A stretch of 64,000 bases of DNA, taken from positions 1,550,001 through 1,614,000 of the forward strand of contig OZ257257.1 of assembly GCA_965279705.1 (NCBI GenBank), written 5' to 3'. The notes under the pieces are model-generated. The model saw only the letters and a list, made by a program, of their open reading frames with translations, was not told the origin of the DNA and ran no database searches. Numbering within the stretch: the first letter of the stretch is position 1; each line of letters starts with the position of its first letter. Source of the stretch: Stagnimonas sp965279705. GTDB lineage: Bacteria; Pseudomonadota; Gammaproteobacteria; Nevskiales; Nevskiaceae. The position numbers were made by a program, and so were the translations under genes. Shown here in pieces: positions 40,309-48,155 of this stretch.

Positions 40309-42912
40309 ATGACCATTAATTCCGCACACCGCAAAAACCTCCCCGGCACAAAGCTCGACTACTTCGACGCCCCCGAAGCCGTCAACAGCATCAAACCAGG
40401 CGCTTGGGCAAAGCTGCCCTACACGGCGCGCGTGCATGCCGAAAACATCGTGCGCAAGGCCGACCCGAAGATGGTCACGGCCTACTTGGGCCAGCTCATC
40501 GAGCGCAAGCGCGATCTCGACTTCCCCTGGTTCCCGGCGCGCGTGGTCTGCCACGACATCTTGGGCCAAACCGCACTGGTCGATCTCGCCGGCCTGCGCG
40601 ATGCGATTGCCGACATGGGCGGCGATCCGGCCAAGGTGAACCCGGTGGTGCCGGTGCAGTTGATCGTCGATCACTCGCTGGCGGTGGAGCACGGCGGCTT
40701 CGAGAAGGATGCCTTCGCCAAGAACCGCGCCGTGGAGGATCGCCGCAACGACGACCGCTTCCACTTCATCAACTGGACCAAGAAGGCCTTCAAGAACATG
40801 GAGGTCATCCCGCCGGGCAACGGGATCATGCATCAGATCAATCTGGAGCGAATGAGCCCGGTGATCTACACGCTCGATGGCGTCGCTTTCCCCGATACCT
40901 GCGTCGGCACCGACAGCCACACGCCGCATGTGGATGCGCTCGGCGTCATCGCCGTGGGCGTGGGCGGGCTCGAAGCCGAGAACGTGATGCTCGGCCGCGC
41001 GAGCTGGATGCGCCTGCCGGACATCACCGGCGTGGAGCTGAGCGGCCGTCCCGCAGAAGGCATCACCGCCACCGACGTGGTGCTCGCCATGACCGAGTTT
41101 CTGCGCAACTCGAAAGTGGTCGGCGCTTACCTGGAGTTCTACGGCGAGGGTGCAAGTGCACTCACGCTGGGCGACCGCGCCACCATCAGCAACATGGCGC
41201 CGGAATATGGTGCGACGGCGGCGATGTTCTTCATCGACCAGAACACCATTGACTACCTCACGCTCACTGGCCGCGCAGATGAGCAGGTGAAGCTGGTCGA
41301 GCTGTATGCCAGGCACACCGGCCTCTGGGCCGATGCACTGAAGACCGCCGAATACGAGCGCGTGCTCAAGTTCGACCTCGGCACCGTCGTGCGCAACATG
41401 GCCGGCCCCAGCAACCCGCACAAGCGCCTGCCCACGTCGGCCCTCGCGGAGCGCGGCATCGCCGCACCGTGGCAGCAGCCCGCCGACGGCACCATGCCCG
41501 ACGGCGCGGTGATCATCGCCGCCATCACCAGCTGCACCAACACCAGCAACCCGCGCAACGTCATCGCCGCCGGCCTCTTGGCGCGCAATGCCAACCGGGC
41601 GGGCCTCAAGCGCAAGCCCTGGGTGAAGTCCTCGCTCGCGCCCGGCAGCAAGGTGGTTGAGACCTACCTGAAGGAAGCCAACCTGCTGGGTGATCTCGAA
41701 GCGCTCGGCTTCGGCATCGTCGCCTTCGCCTGCACGACGTGTAACGGCATGAGCGGCGCGCTAGCCCCGGCGATCCAGAAGGAGATCATCGACCGCGACC
41801 TCTACGCCACCGCCGTGCTGAGTGGCAATCGCAACTTCGATGGCCGCATCCACCCGTATGCCAAGCAGGCCTTTCTCGCCAGCCCGCCGCTGGTGGTCGC
41901 CTACGCCATCGCCGGAACAGTCCGTTTTGATATCGAAAAGGACGTGCTCGGCACCGACAAGGCCGGCAAGCCCGTCACGCTCAAGGACCTCTGGCCCACC
42001 GATGCCGAGATCGACGCCGTGGTGAAAGCCAGCGTCAACCCCACGCAGTTCCGTGCCGTCTACGACGAGATGTTCAAGCCCAGCGTGGCGAGTGGCGAAG
42101 CCATCAGCCCCAACTACGCCTGGCGCGAGATGAGCACCTACATCCGCCGCCCGCCGTATTGGGAAGGCGCCCTATCGGCGGCCCGGACCTTGAAGGGCAT
42201 GCGCGCCCTCGCGGTGCTGCCCGACAACATCACCACCGATCACCTGAGCCCCTCCAACGCGATCATGATGGACTCGGCAGCCGGCGAATACCTGCACCAG
42301 ATGGGCGTGCCGGAAGAGGACTTCAACAGCTACGCCACCCACCGCGGCGATCATCTGACGGCACAGCGCGCCACCTTCGCCAACCCGCAGCTGGTCAACG
42401 AGATGGTGGTGGTCGACGGCAAGGTGAAGAAGGGTTCGCTCGCGCGCATCGAGCCGGAAGGCAAGGTCACGCGTATGTGGGAAGCCATCGAAACCTACAT
42501 GGCGCGCAAGCAGCCGCTGATCATCGTTGCCGGTGCCGACTACGGGCAGGGCTCGTCACGCGACTGGGCGGCGAAGGGCGTGCGCCTTGCGGGTGTGGAG
42601 GCAATTGCGGCCGAAGGCTTCGAGCGCATCCACCGGACCAACCTCATTGGCATGGGCGTGCTGCCGCTGGAGTTCAAGCCCGGCACCACGCGGCTGACCT
42701 TGGGGATTGATGGAACGGAGACCTTTGACGTGGTGGGTGAGCGCAAGCCGCGGACCACGCTGACACTGGTCATTACTCGTCGCTCTGGGGAGAAGGTCGA
42801 GGTGCCGATGACTTGCCGGCTCGACTCTGATGAAGAAGTGTCGGTGTATGAGGCGGGAGGGGTGTTGCAGCGGTTTGCGATGGATTTTCTGGAGTCATCC
42901 AAGGCGGCGTGA
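40309..42912 (+). CDS. acnD: 2-Methylcitrate dehydratase, Fe/S-dependent
   Basis: An 867-aa aconitase-family protein of AcnD type. Iron-sulfur Cys are seen in ITSCTNTSNPRN near residue 404-415 and in FACTTCNGMSGAL near residues 470-482. DTCVGTDSHTPHVDALGVI near residue 198 and ADYGQGSSRDWAAKG near residue 744 are active-site segments. AcnD converts 2-methylcitrate to 2-methyl-cis-aconitate and normally works with PrpF, which is not next to it here. The last 90 codons are repeated almost exactly downstream at 43472-43744, with a toxin-antitoxin pair between. Confidence 0.93.
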   Translation: MTINSAHRKNLPGTKLDYFDAPEAVNSIKPGAWAKLPYTARVHAENIVRKADPKMVTAYLGQLIERKRDLDFPWFPARVVCHDILGQTALVDLAGLRDAIADMGGDPAKVNPVVPVQLIVDHSLAVEHGGFEKDAFAKNRAVEDRRNDDRFHFINWTKKAFKNMEVIPPGNGIMHQINLERMSPVIYTLDGVAFPDTCVGTDSHTPHVDALGVIAVGVGGLEAENVMLGRASWMRLPDITGVELSGRPAEGITATDVVLAMTEFLRNSKVVGAYLEFYGEGASALTLGDRATISNMAPEYGATAAMFFIDQNTIDYLTLTGRADEQVKLVELYARHTGLWADALKTAEYERVLKFDLGTVVRNMAGPSNPHKRLPTSALAERGIAAPWQQPADGTMPDGAVIIAAITSCTNTSNPRNVIAAGLLARNANRAGLKRKPWVKSSLAPGSKVVETYLKEANLLGDLEALGFGIVAFACTTCNGMSGALAPAIQKEIIDRDLYATAVLSGNRNFDGRIHPYAKQAFLASPPLVVAYAIAGTVRFDIEKDVLGTDKAGKPVTLKDLWPTDAEIDAVVKASVNPTQFRAVYDEMFKPSVASGEAISPNYAWREMSTYIRRPPYWEGALSAARTLKGMRALAVLPDNITTDHLSPSNAIMMDSAAGEYLHQMGVPEEDFNSYATHRGDHLTAQRATFANPQLVNEMVVVDGKVKKGSLARIEPEGKVTRMWEAIETYMARKQPLIIVAGADYGQGSSRDWAAKGVRLAGVEAIAAEGFERIHRTNLIGMGVLPLEFKPGTTRLTLGIDGTETFDVVGERKPRTTLTLVITRRSGEKVEVPMTCRLDSDEEVSVYEAGGVLQRFAMDFLESSKAA

Positions 42913-42943
42913 GCCGCCTCGCTTGCTGCGGTATGCTCGACCC

Positions 42944-43168
42944 ATGAGCAATAGCGCCCTCAATTTCCGGTCTCTGCCCGTCTCGGAGCGCATCGAGCTG
43001 GTGGAAGACATTTGGGACAGCATTGCCGAAGACACCGGCGGAAACTTGCTGCTCTCGGCCGAGCAGCGCGCCGAGCTGCATCGTCGGCTGGCGGCGCATC
43101 AGGCTGATCCCTCATCCAGTCTGCCTTGGGAGCAGGTGCGTGAGCGCCTTTTCAAGGGCACGGCTTGA
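42944..43168 (+). CDS. Addiction-module antitoxin-like protein
   Basis: A 74-aa protein of the small addiction-module component type found upstream of ParE/RelE toxins: RSLPVSERIELVEDIWDSIA, then a helical stretch LSAEQRAELHRRLAAHQADP and an end PWEQVRERLFKG. It starts at the ATG at 42944, 31 bp after acnD; the longer frame upstream is inside acnD. The stop overlaps the toxin start (TGATG). Predicted to bind and neutralise the neighbouring toxin. Confidence 0.85.
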   Translation: MSNSALNFRSLPVSERIELVEDIWDSIAEDTGGNLLLSAEQRAELHRRLAAHQADPSSSLPWEQVRERLFKGTA

Positions 43169-43464
43169 TGCAGCTGCTGATCCGGCCAGAAGCGCAGGAC
43201 GAGCTTTTGGCGGCCCAGGCTTGGTATGAACAGCGCTCGCCCGGCCTCGGCTTCGAGTTTGCCCGGGCGGCAGAGGCGGCGGTTACCCGTGCGTTGCGCA
43301 TGCCGCTCGCGTTCCCGCGCATCGAGGCGGAGTTTCGCCACGTTGTCACGCGCAAGTTTCCCTACTCGGTCATCTACCACGCATCAGAATCGACTGTGCT
43401 GGTGGTGTCGTTCTTCCACCACAGACGTAAGCCCGGAGTTTGGCTCTCGAATGTGGATAGCTGA
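43168..43464 (+). CDS. ParE/RelE-family toxin-like protein
   Basis: A 98-aa protein with the plasmid-stabilisation/RelE fold: LIRPEAQDELLAAQAWYEQR near the N-terminus, SPGLGFEFARAAEAAV, then PRIEAEFRHVVTRKFPYSVIYH and the C-terminal VLVVSFFHHRRKP. The order antitoxin then toxin, with overlapping stop and start, is typical of this family. It ends 7 bp before the repeated acnD 3' end. Target could be gyrase or mRNA; this cannot be told from sequence. Confidence 0.87.
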   Translation: MQLLIRPEAQDELLAAQAWYEQRSPGLGFEFARAAEAAVTRALRMPLAFPRIEAEFRHVVTRKFPYSVIYHASESTVLVVSFFHHRRKPGVWLSNVDS

Positions 43465-43471
43465 CTGCACC

Positions 43472-43744
43472 CACCTCATCGGCATGGGCGTGCTGCCGCT
43501 GAAGTTCAAGCCCGGCACCACGCGGCTGGCCTTGGGGATTGATGGGACGGAGACGTTTGATGTGGTCGGGGAGCGGAAGCCGCGGACGACTTTGACGCTG
43601 GTCATTACTCGCCGCTCGGGCGAGAAGATTGAGGTGCCGATGACTTGTCGGCTCGACTCCGATAAGGAAGTGTCGGTGTATGAGGCGGGTGGGGTGTTGC
43701 AGCGGTTTGCGATGGATTTTTTGGCTTCGAGCAAAGTTACTTGA
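43472..43744 (+). pseudogene. Duplicated 3' end of acnD
   Basis: 273 bp homologous, without indels, to the last 273 bp of acnD (constant offset 832 bp). Translation of the 90-codon segment differs from AcnD at 8 positions, and the stop codon is kept. There is no start codon or promoter for it, and it encodes only part of the C-terminal swivel domain, so it is a gene remnant. The two copies bracket the toxin-antitoxin pair. Confidence 0.88.
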
Positions 43745-43758
43745 AAAGCGTGAGGGAG

Positions 43759-44481
43759 ATGACGACCAGATTTTCACTAGCGATCTTGGTTGGAGTTGCA
43801 GCAAGTGGATGCAACAGCTCGATCAGCGATGAAGAAAAAATTCGCGAGCTTGCTAAACGATGTGAAGAATCGTCGTCAGAGTTCATAACAGCTAACTCTG
43901 CTACTGGGCCAGTTAACTTGCATGAAGCCGCCTCTGGAATAGTGGGAAGAATTGGCTCACATAAAAACCAGAAAGGCATGTTCTATTTGGATACGCCGGT
44001 TGGTTCTAAAGCTATCAACGCATTGGATTTGGAATACAACCCCGAAGCGTTGCTGAAAACATTATTTATTAATCCCGATGCGCTTACGGAGGTTCGCTAT
44101 TTTTATTACCGCCCCAACTACTGCTATTCGGGAAGAGGCGTCATTGTTACATCCGCAGACGAGGCAGCTCGAGAGTCGAAACCAAAGCGTTGTCTGCCCA
44201 AGCCGCCTACAGAGAGTAAAGAAATAGAGGTTGCGAGATACAACATTTTGCAAGCCTATGGTGTTGCTGACGAGTACGACATCCGGCCATTTATGTTCTG
44301 GATAAACGACAGAGAAAATGGCCGCGTTTTAGCTGAGCAAATTTCGTTTCAGTTGCTGCTTGGTGGCATGTCCGATGAGAACATAGTCATGCACGCTTGG
44401 GGTGGTGCTCAAGGCGTTAGAAATTGCAGGCTTACTCCGCCGGATCAACTTGTAAAACAGGTATTCCGCCAAGGGCCGTAG
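43759..44481 (+). CDS. Hypothetical lipoprotein, AT-richer than its neighbours
   Basis: About 240 aa from the ATG at 43759; a TTG at 43741 overlapping the acnD remnant stop is an alternative. The signal peptide (LAILVGVAASGC) gives a lipobox ASGC followed by NSS. No family is recognised. It has several Cys (CEESS, NYCYSG, KRCLPKPP, NCRL). Codon use (many AAA, ATT, TTT, TTA) and base composition are clearly unlike the surrounding GC-rich genes, which suggests recent acquisition, perhaps together with the toxin-antitoxin unit. It ends at a strong hairpin (44481-44501). Confidence 0.7.
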   Translation: MTTRFSLAILVGVAASGCNSSISDEEKIRELAKRCEESSSEFITANSATGPVNLHEAASGIVGRIGSHKNQKGMFYLDTPVGSKAINALDLEYNPEALLKTLFINPDALTEVRYFYYRPNYCYSGRGVIVTSADEAARESKPKRCLPKPPTESKEIEVARYNILQAYGVADEYDIRPFMFWINDRENGRVLAEQISFQLLLGGMSDENIVMHAWGGAQGVRNCRLTPPDQLVKQVFRQGP

Positions 44482-44501
44482 GCTGGGTTGAAAACCCAGC
44501 C
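44481..44501 (+). terminator. Hairpin at the lipoprotein stop codon
   Basis: A perfect 9-bp stem ggctgggtt / aacccagcc with a 3-nt loop begins on the last base of the stop codon. There is no clear T-tract after it (ccgcgt), so it is either a non-canonical terminator or part of the following repeats. Confidence 0.45.
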
Positions 44502-44984
44502 CGCGTAGGTCGGATTAGCGAAGCGTAATCCGACTTTCGAGAATCGACTGACGTTGAGTTTTGCGAATCGCGCTGACGCGCTCTGGCTTGCTGTGTATTT
44601 GGGGTGAGCGCGGTTTCGCCTAAGGGCGACTTACTTTTCTTTGCTTCGCCAAAGAAGAAGTAAGCAAAAGAAAGGCGACCCGATACGGTGGTGCTACGCA
44701 CTACCCTGCGATGCTCGGCTCAAAGGGGCGCTGCGGAACTCGCTTCGCTCAGACAGTCCTCGCGCACAGCCCTCTTTGAGCCTGTGCTTCTCGGCACCTC
44801 CCACGGGGCCCGACGTCAAAAGCCACGTCCACAGCTAATCACAAGCCACTGCATTCGCTTTGCTCACGCTGGATTCCCGCTTGCGCGGGAATGACGTTCG
44901 TGTGTGGCCACATCCGCCTCGTCCATCGAAGATGATATGAACAAGGTGCCCATTTAACTCGTCCGACCGTGACCCACTACTCTT
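44502..44984. repeat. Intergenic region of several extragenic repeats
   Basis: No gene is supported in these 483 bp. Contents: an inverted repeat gtcggatta / taatccgac at 44509-44534, of a kind scattered in proteobacterial genomes; a stretch with cgacttacttttctttgctt and its inverted echo aagaagtaagcaaaagaaag (44627-44675); a Ser/Arg-rich spurious ORF zone; and a palindrome ctggattcccgc-ttgc-gcgggaatgac at 44869-44895. The latter recurs inverted at 45344-45370. It looks like a graveyard of small extragenic repeats. Confidence 0.6.
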
Positions 44985-45227
44985 ATGAAATTGATCATTC
45001 GCAATCTCGCCCGCAGCATGACTGAAGCTCAGGTGCGCACTCTTTTCTCCAACATTGGCGCTGTGCAGTCTTGCGACCTGGTGATGGACAAGATCACTGG
45101 CGAATCAAAGGGCTTTGCGTTCGTCGAAATGCCTAAGCCTGGCGATGCCAAGGCGGCCATCAAGCTGCTCAACAACACGCTCGTTGACGACAGCCGGGTT
45201 CGCGTCAAGAAAGCGGAACCCGCGTAG
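44985..45227 (+). CDS. RRM-domain RNA-binding protein
   Basis: An 80-aa protein that is a single RNA recognition motif: RNP2 LIIRNL at residues 3-8 and RNP1 KGFAFVEM near residues 42-49, with the usual beta-alpha-beta pattern and conserved Phe for base stacking. Small single-RRM proteins occur in many Proteobacteria and cyanobacteria and are linked to cold or stress response. It stands alone between two copies of a palindromic repeat, far from an operon partner. A hairpin aatccggg/cccggatt starts 10 nt after its stop. Confidence 0.9.
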   Translation: MKLIIRNLARSMTEAQVRTLFSNIGAVQSCDLVMDKITGESKGFAFVEMPKPGDAKAAIKLLNNTLVDDSRVRVKKAEPA

Positions 45228-45236
45228 CCCGCATGC

Positions 45237-45276
45237 AATCCGGGGCTTTTGGTCGCTGATGGTGCGATCCCGGATT
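45237..45276 (+). terminator. Possible hairpin after the RRM gene
   Basis: Arms aatccggg (45237-45244) and cccggatt (45269-45276) with a 24-nt loop lie 10 nt past the stop. It is followed by only a short T run, so it is weak evidence for a terminator. Confidence 0.3.
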
Positions 45277-45343
45277 TCATCTTGGCTACTAACAATAGCG
45301 AGGTAGGGCGGCAAACATCTTCTCGTTTGCCCACGCGGGTTGG

Positions 45344-45370
45344 GTCATTCCCGCGAAAGCGGGAATCCAG
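45344..45370. repeat. Extragenic palindrome, inverted second copy
   Basis: gtcattcccgc-gaaa-gcgggaatccag is the reverse complement, with two changes in the loop, of the element at 44869-44895. The RRM gene lies between the two copies, which are in opposite orientation. Confidence 0.7.
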
Positions 45371-45424
45371 GTGGCAATTTCTGCCATCGACTTAAAGACG
45401 TACCACGATGGCGTATCATCTGTG

Positions 45425-45592
45425 CAGTCATTGGGGAGTAGCTGCTCTTCACGCCGAAGAGGCATACGTCAACATACTTGGCCCGCAGGCCATGGCGTAT
45501 GCGGTCCCGAGCTTGGCAAGACCTTTGACCACAGTGCCCTCCGATCAGGCCGGGGAGACGCTGTGGTCAATCGTCTTTCACCGGCCTCGGAG
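45425..45592 (+). ncRNA. yybP-ykoY manganese riboswitch
   Basis: The leader of the Gdt1-type gene contains the aptamer hallmarks ttggggagtagc (45431-45442) and gcatacgtcaacatac (45462-45477). A paired stem gaccaca / tgtggtc (45527-45533 and 45562-45568) follows. The arm aggccgg (45547-45553) can pair with ccggcct (45581-45587), which touches the ribosome site cggag, so an alternate hairpin could block translation; Mn(II) binding would release it. The class precedes TMEM165/Gdt1 and MntP genes in Proteobacteria. Confidence 0.9.
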
Positions 45593-45597
45593 TTTTC

Positions 45598-46176
45598 ATG
45601 GAAGCCCTCTTTGTTTCGACCGGTGTCGTCGCCCTCGCTGAAATCGGCGACAAGACCCAATTGCTCGCCTTCATCCTCGCGGCGCGCTTCAAAAAGCCGG
45701 TGCCGATCATCCTGGGCATCCTGGCTGCAACCCTCGTCAATCACGGCCTTGCCGGTGCCTTGGGCGCGTGGATCACGGCATCCATCAACCCTGAAACGCT
45801 GCGTTGGGTATTGGGTGCGTCCTTCATCGGCATGGCGATATGGACGCTGATCCCCGACAAGATCGACGAAAACGAGACCCACGTTGCGAAGCGTTTCGGC
45901 GTTTTCGGGGCCACCCTGGTCACGTTCTTTCTTGCCGAGATGGGCGACAAAACGCAGATCGCTACCGTTGCCTTGGCCGCGCACTACGCCGCACCGTTGA
46001 TGGTGGTTGCGGGCACCACGCTGGGCATGTTGATTGCCGATGTGCCGGCGGTGTTTGCGGGCGACAAACTGGCCAACAAGATACCGATGAAGCTCGTGCA
46101 TTCCATTGCCGCTGCGATCTTTGCCGTACTCGGTGTGGCGACCCTGCTGGGCGCGGGTTCAAGATTCGGTTTCTGA
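45598..46176 (+). CDS. TMEM165/Gdt1-type Mn2+ exporter
   Basis: A 192-aa membrane protein with the duplicated signature of the Gdt1 family: ALAEIGDKTQLLAFIL near residue 11 and LAEMGDKTQIATVAL near residue 105. Six hydrophobic segments are expected, three per repeat. Bacterial members export manganese. The upstream yybP-ykoY riboswitch supports this role: expression rises when Mn(II) is high. It stands alone and is convergent with the regA-type gene. Confidence 0.92.
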   Translation: MEALFVSTGVVALAEIGDKTQLLAFILAARFKKPVPIILGILAATLVNHGLAGALGAWITASINPETLRWVLGASFIGMAIWTLIPDKIDENETHVAKRFGVFGATLVTFFLAEMGDKTQIATVALAAHYAAPLMVVAGTTLGMLIADVPAVFAGDKLANKIPMKLVHSIAAAIFAVLGVATLLGAGSRFGF

Positions 46177-46265
46177 TCCCAAAAGCCTGAGGAGGAGCCA
46201 GTCGCACTTTGTGCTCGGCATGTGCGTGTTGCCCAGATGGATCGACCGCTGCGCAACAAGCTGTT

Positions 46266-46802
46266 TCAGGGTACCCAGCGTTTCGCCAGTTTGCGGGCCA
46301 GGGTGCGGCGATGCATGCCCAAGCGGCGGGCGGTTTCCGAGATGTTGAAATCGGTCTCACTCAGCACTTCGTGGATGCGCTCCATCTCCAGTGTCTTGAT
46401 CGATGTCGCGCGTGTCGATACCGGCAGCTCAATCTGCTCAGCGGTGCTGTCGCCAGCAAAGGCGGCTTCAATGTCGTCCGTGTTGGCGGGCTTGACCAGG
46501 TAGTTGCTGGCACCGAGCTTGATGGCTTCGACAGCCGTCGCGATGCTGGCGAAGCCCGTGAGCACAACGATCAGCAGCTCGGGATTGTGAACATGCAGAT
46601 GGCGCACCACGGCCAGACCGGACTCGTGGCCGAGCTTCAGATCCACCACCGCATGGGTAGGCGTGTGTTGGCTCAGCAAGGTCATCACTGCACTCAGGCT
46701 CGCAGCGCTGTGCACGCTGTAGCCACGCCGCTCGAAAGAGCGTCGCAAGGTGCGTGCGAATGCCTCGTCGTCCTCAACGATCAGCAGCACGCGCTCAGTC
46801 AC
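46266..46802 (-). CDS. regA: RegA/PrrA-type redox response regulator
   Basis: About 178 aa from a GTG at 46802, which overlaps the stop of the sensor gene by 8 nt. The receiver domain has the acidic pair VEDDEAF, the phospho-acceptor Asp in VVDLKLGHESG near residue 53, and LVKPAN with the conserved Lys. A linker leads to a Fis-type helix-turn-helix (ETDFNISETARRLGMHRRTL). This short architecture is specific to RegA/PrrA/ActR, global regulators of respiratory and redox genes. It is the last gene of the cyo-surf1-regBA run. Confidence 0.9.
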   Translation of the reverse strand: MTERVLLIVEDDEAFARTLRRSFERRGYSVHSAASLSAVMTLLSQHTPTHAVVDLKLGHESGLAVVRHLHVHNPELLIVVLTGFASIATAVEAIKLGASNYLVKPANTDDIEAAFAGDSTAEQIELPVSTRATSIKTLEMERIHEVLSETDFNISETARRLGMHRRTLARKLAKRWVP

Positions 46803-48141
46803 CGTGCACCGCCTCACCCTCGATGGCCAAGGCTGCAACGGGCAGGGTGAGCGTCACCACCGCACCGCCGCTTTCTGCATTGGTGGCGTGCACGCTGCCA
46901 CCCAGCTTGCGCAGCACGTTCACCACGAGAAACAGCCCCAAGCCGCTGCCCGGTCGCCCTTTGCTGGACTGATAGGGCTTGCCGAAGCGCTCGAGCATCT
47001 CCGGTGCAAAACCGGGGCCGCGGTCGCGCACTGCAAGGCGCAGCTCGTCGGCATTGCAGCGCACCGATAGTTCTCCCCAAGCGGGCGAGACTTCACGGGC
47101 ATTTTCCAGTACGTTGAAGATGACCTGTCGTAGTGCGGTATCCGAGACGATTGGTGCGCGCGAGAACGTTCTGAAATCAAGTGTCTCTTCAACGCGATAG
47201 TCCAGCGTCATGCTCGGATGCAGGTCGCGCCACTCGGCGACCAGCTCGTCGAGCAGCCGCGAAAGGGTGGTGAGCATCGGCGACTCGCCACGCGCCTCAC
47301 CGGCGGAGAGCAAAATGCCACTGACGATGTTCTTGCAGCGCTTCAGCTCGGCATCCATCTCGTTGAGTTCCTGAAGCCGCTCCGGGTGATCGCGAAACTC
47401 CTTGAAGTGACGCCAGTCACCGAGGATCACCGAGAGCGTGGATAGCGGCGTGCCCAACTCATGGGCAGCGCCAGAAGCGAGTAAACCCATGCGGACGATG
47501 TGATCTTCTTCTGCCGCCTGCTGCCGCAGGTCTGCCAGACGCTGGTCGCGACGGCGCAGGTTGGCGTTGATGCGGCTGAAGAACAGCACCACCAGAACGA
47601 CATTCAGCACGAAGCAGATGAGCGTGCCGAGCACGTGCAGTCCGAAGAGTCGGTCGGGGTCGCTGGCTTGCAGACTCAGCGGCACGTAGAAGCGGGTCAG
47701 TGCCGCAAAAGCCACACAGCTCACGGCAACCAGCACCCAGGTCGACCACGACTTCAGCAGGCTCGCGCCGAGCACCACTTGCAAGAGGTAGAGGTAGACG
47801 AAAGGGTTGGTCGCCCCACCGCTGAAGTAGAGCAGCACCGTGAGTGCGGCCACGTCCAGCAGCAGCCCCGCCATGAGATCGCCATTGCGCACCTCGCCCT
47901 TGCGGCGCGGGCGCATCATGCTGACCAGATTGAGCAGCACCAAGCCGCCGATGACGGCAAACATCGGCCCCAGCGGCAGCTGCAGATCGAACACCAGCGT
48001 GCTGAAGACGATGGTGAAGGCCTGCCCGAACACCGCGAGCCAGCGCAGCTGGATCAGCAGCAGGGCATTGCGCTGGCCCGCGGTTTCGCCGAGTGAATCC
48101 AGCAAGGAGGGGTGACTGGCGTTGGCTTTGGCGAGCGGCAT
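46795..48141 (-). CDS. regB: RegB/PrrB-type redox sensor histidine kinase
   Basis: A 448-aa kinase with six hydrophobic N-terminal segments (residues ~28-185). The heptad GGATNPF near residue 106 matches the GGXXNPF quinone-binding motif of RegB. The H-box is ASGAAHELGTPLSTLSV (His ~238), and the redox-active Cys is preserved in ELKRCKNIV near residue 287. N and G boxes (NVLENA, DRGPGF, GSGLGLFLV) are complete. It senses the quinone pool or oxygen and controls RegA. Just downstream of SURF1; overlap with regA shows coupling. Confidence 0.92.
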   Translation of the reverse strand: MPLAKANASHPSLLDSLGETAGQRNALLLIQLRWLAVFGQAFTIVFSTLVFDLQLPLGPMFAVIGGLVLLNLVSMMRPRRKGEVRNGDLMAGLLLDVAALTVLLYFSGGATNPFVYLYLLQVVLGASLLKSWSTWVLVAVSCVAFAALTRFYVPLSLQASDPDRLFGLHVLGTLICFVLNVVLVVLFFSRINANLRRRDQRLADLRQQAAEEDHIVRMGLLASGAAHELGTPLSTLSVILGDWRHFKEFRDHPERLQELNEMDAELKRCKNIVSGILLSAGEARGESPMLTTLSRLLDELVAEWRDLHPSMTLDYRVEETLDFRTFSRAPIVSDTALRQVIFNVLENAREVSPAWGELSVRCNADELRLAVRDRGPGFAPEMLERFGKPYQSSKGRPGSGLGLFLVVNVLRKLGGSVHATNAESGGAVVTLTLPVAALAIEGEAVHGD

Positions 48142-48155
48142 GACGCGATGCTAGC

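Noticed and set aside
44560..44860. Several short ORFs in the repeat field after the AT-rich lipoprotein
   Set aside because: They are inside inverted repeats, have no ribosome sites and resemble well-known spurious ORFs.
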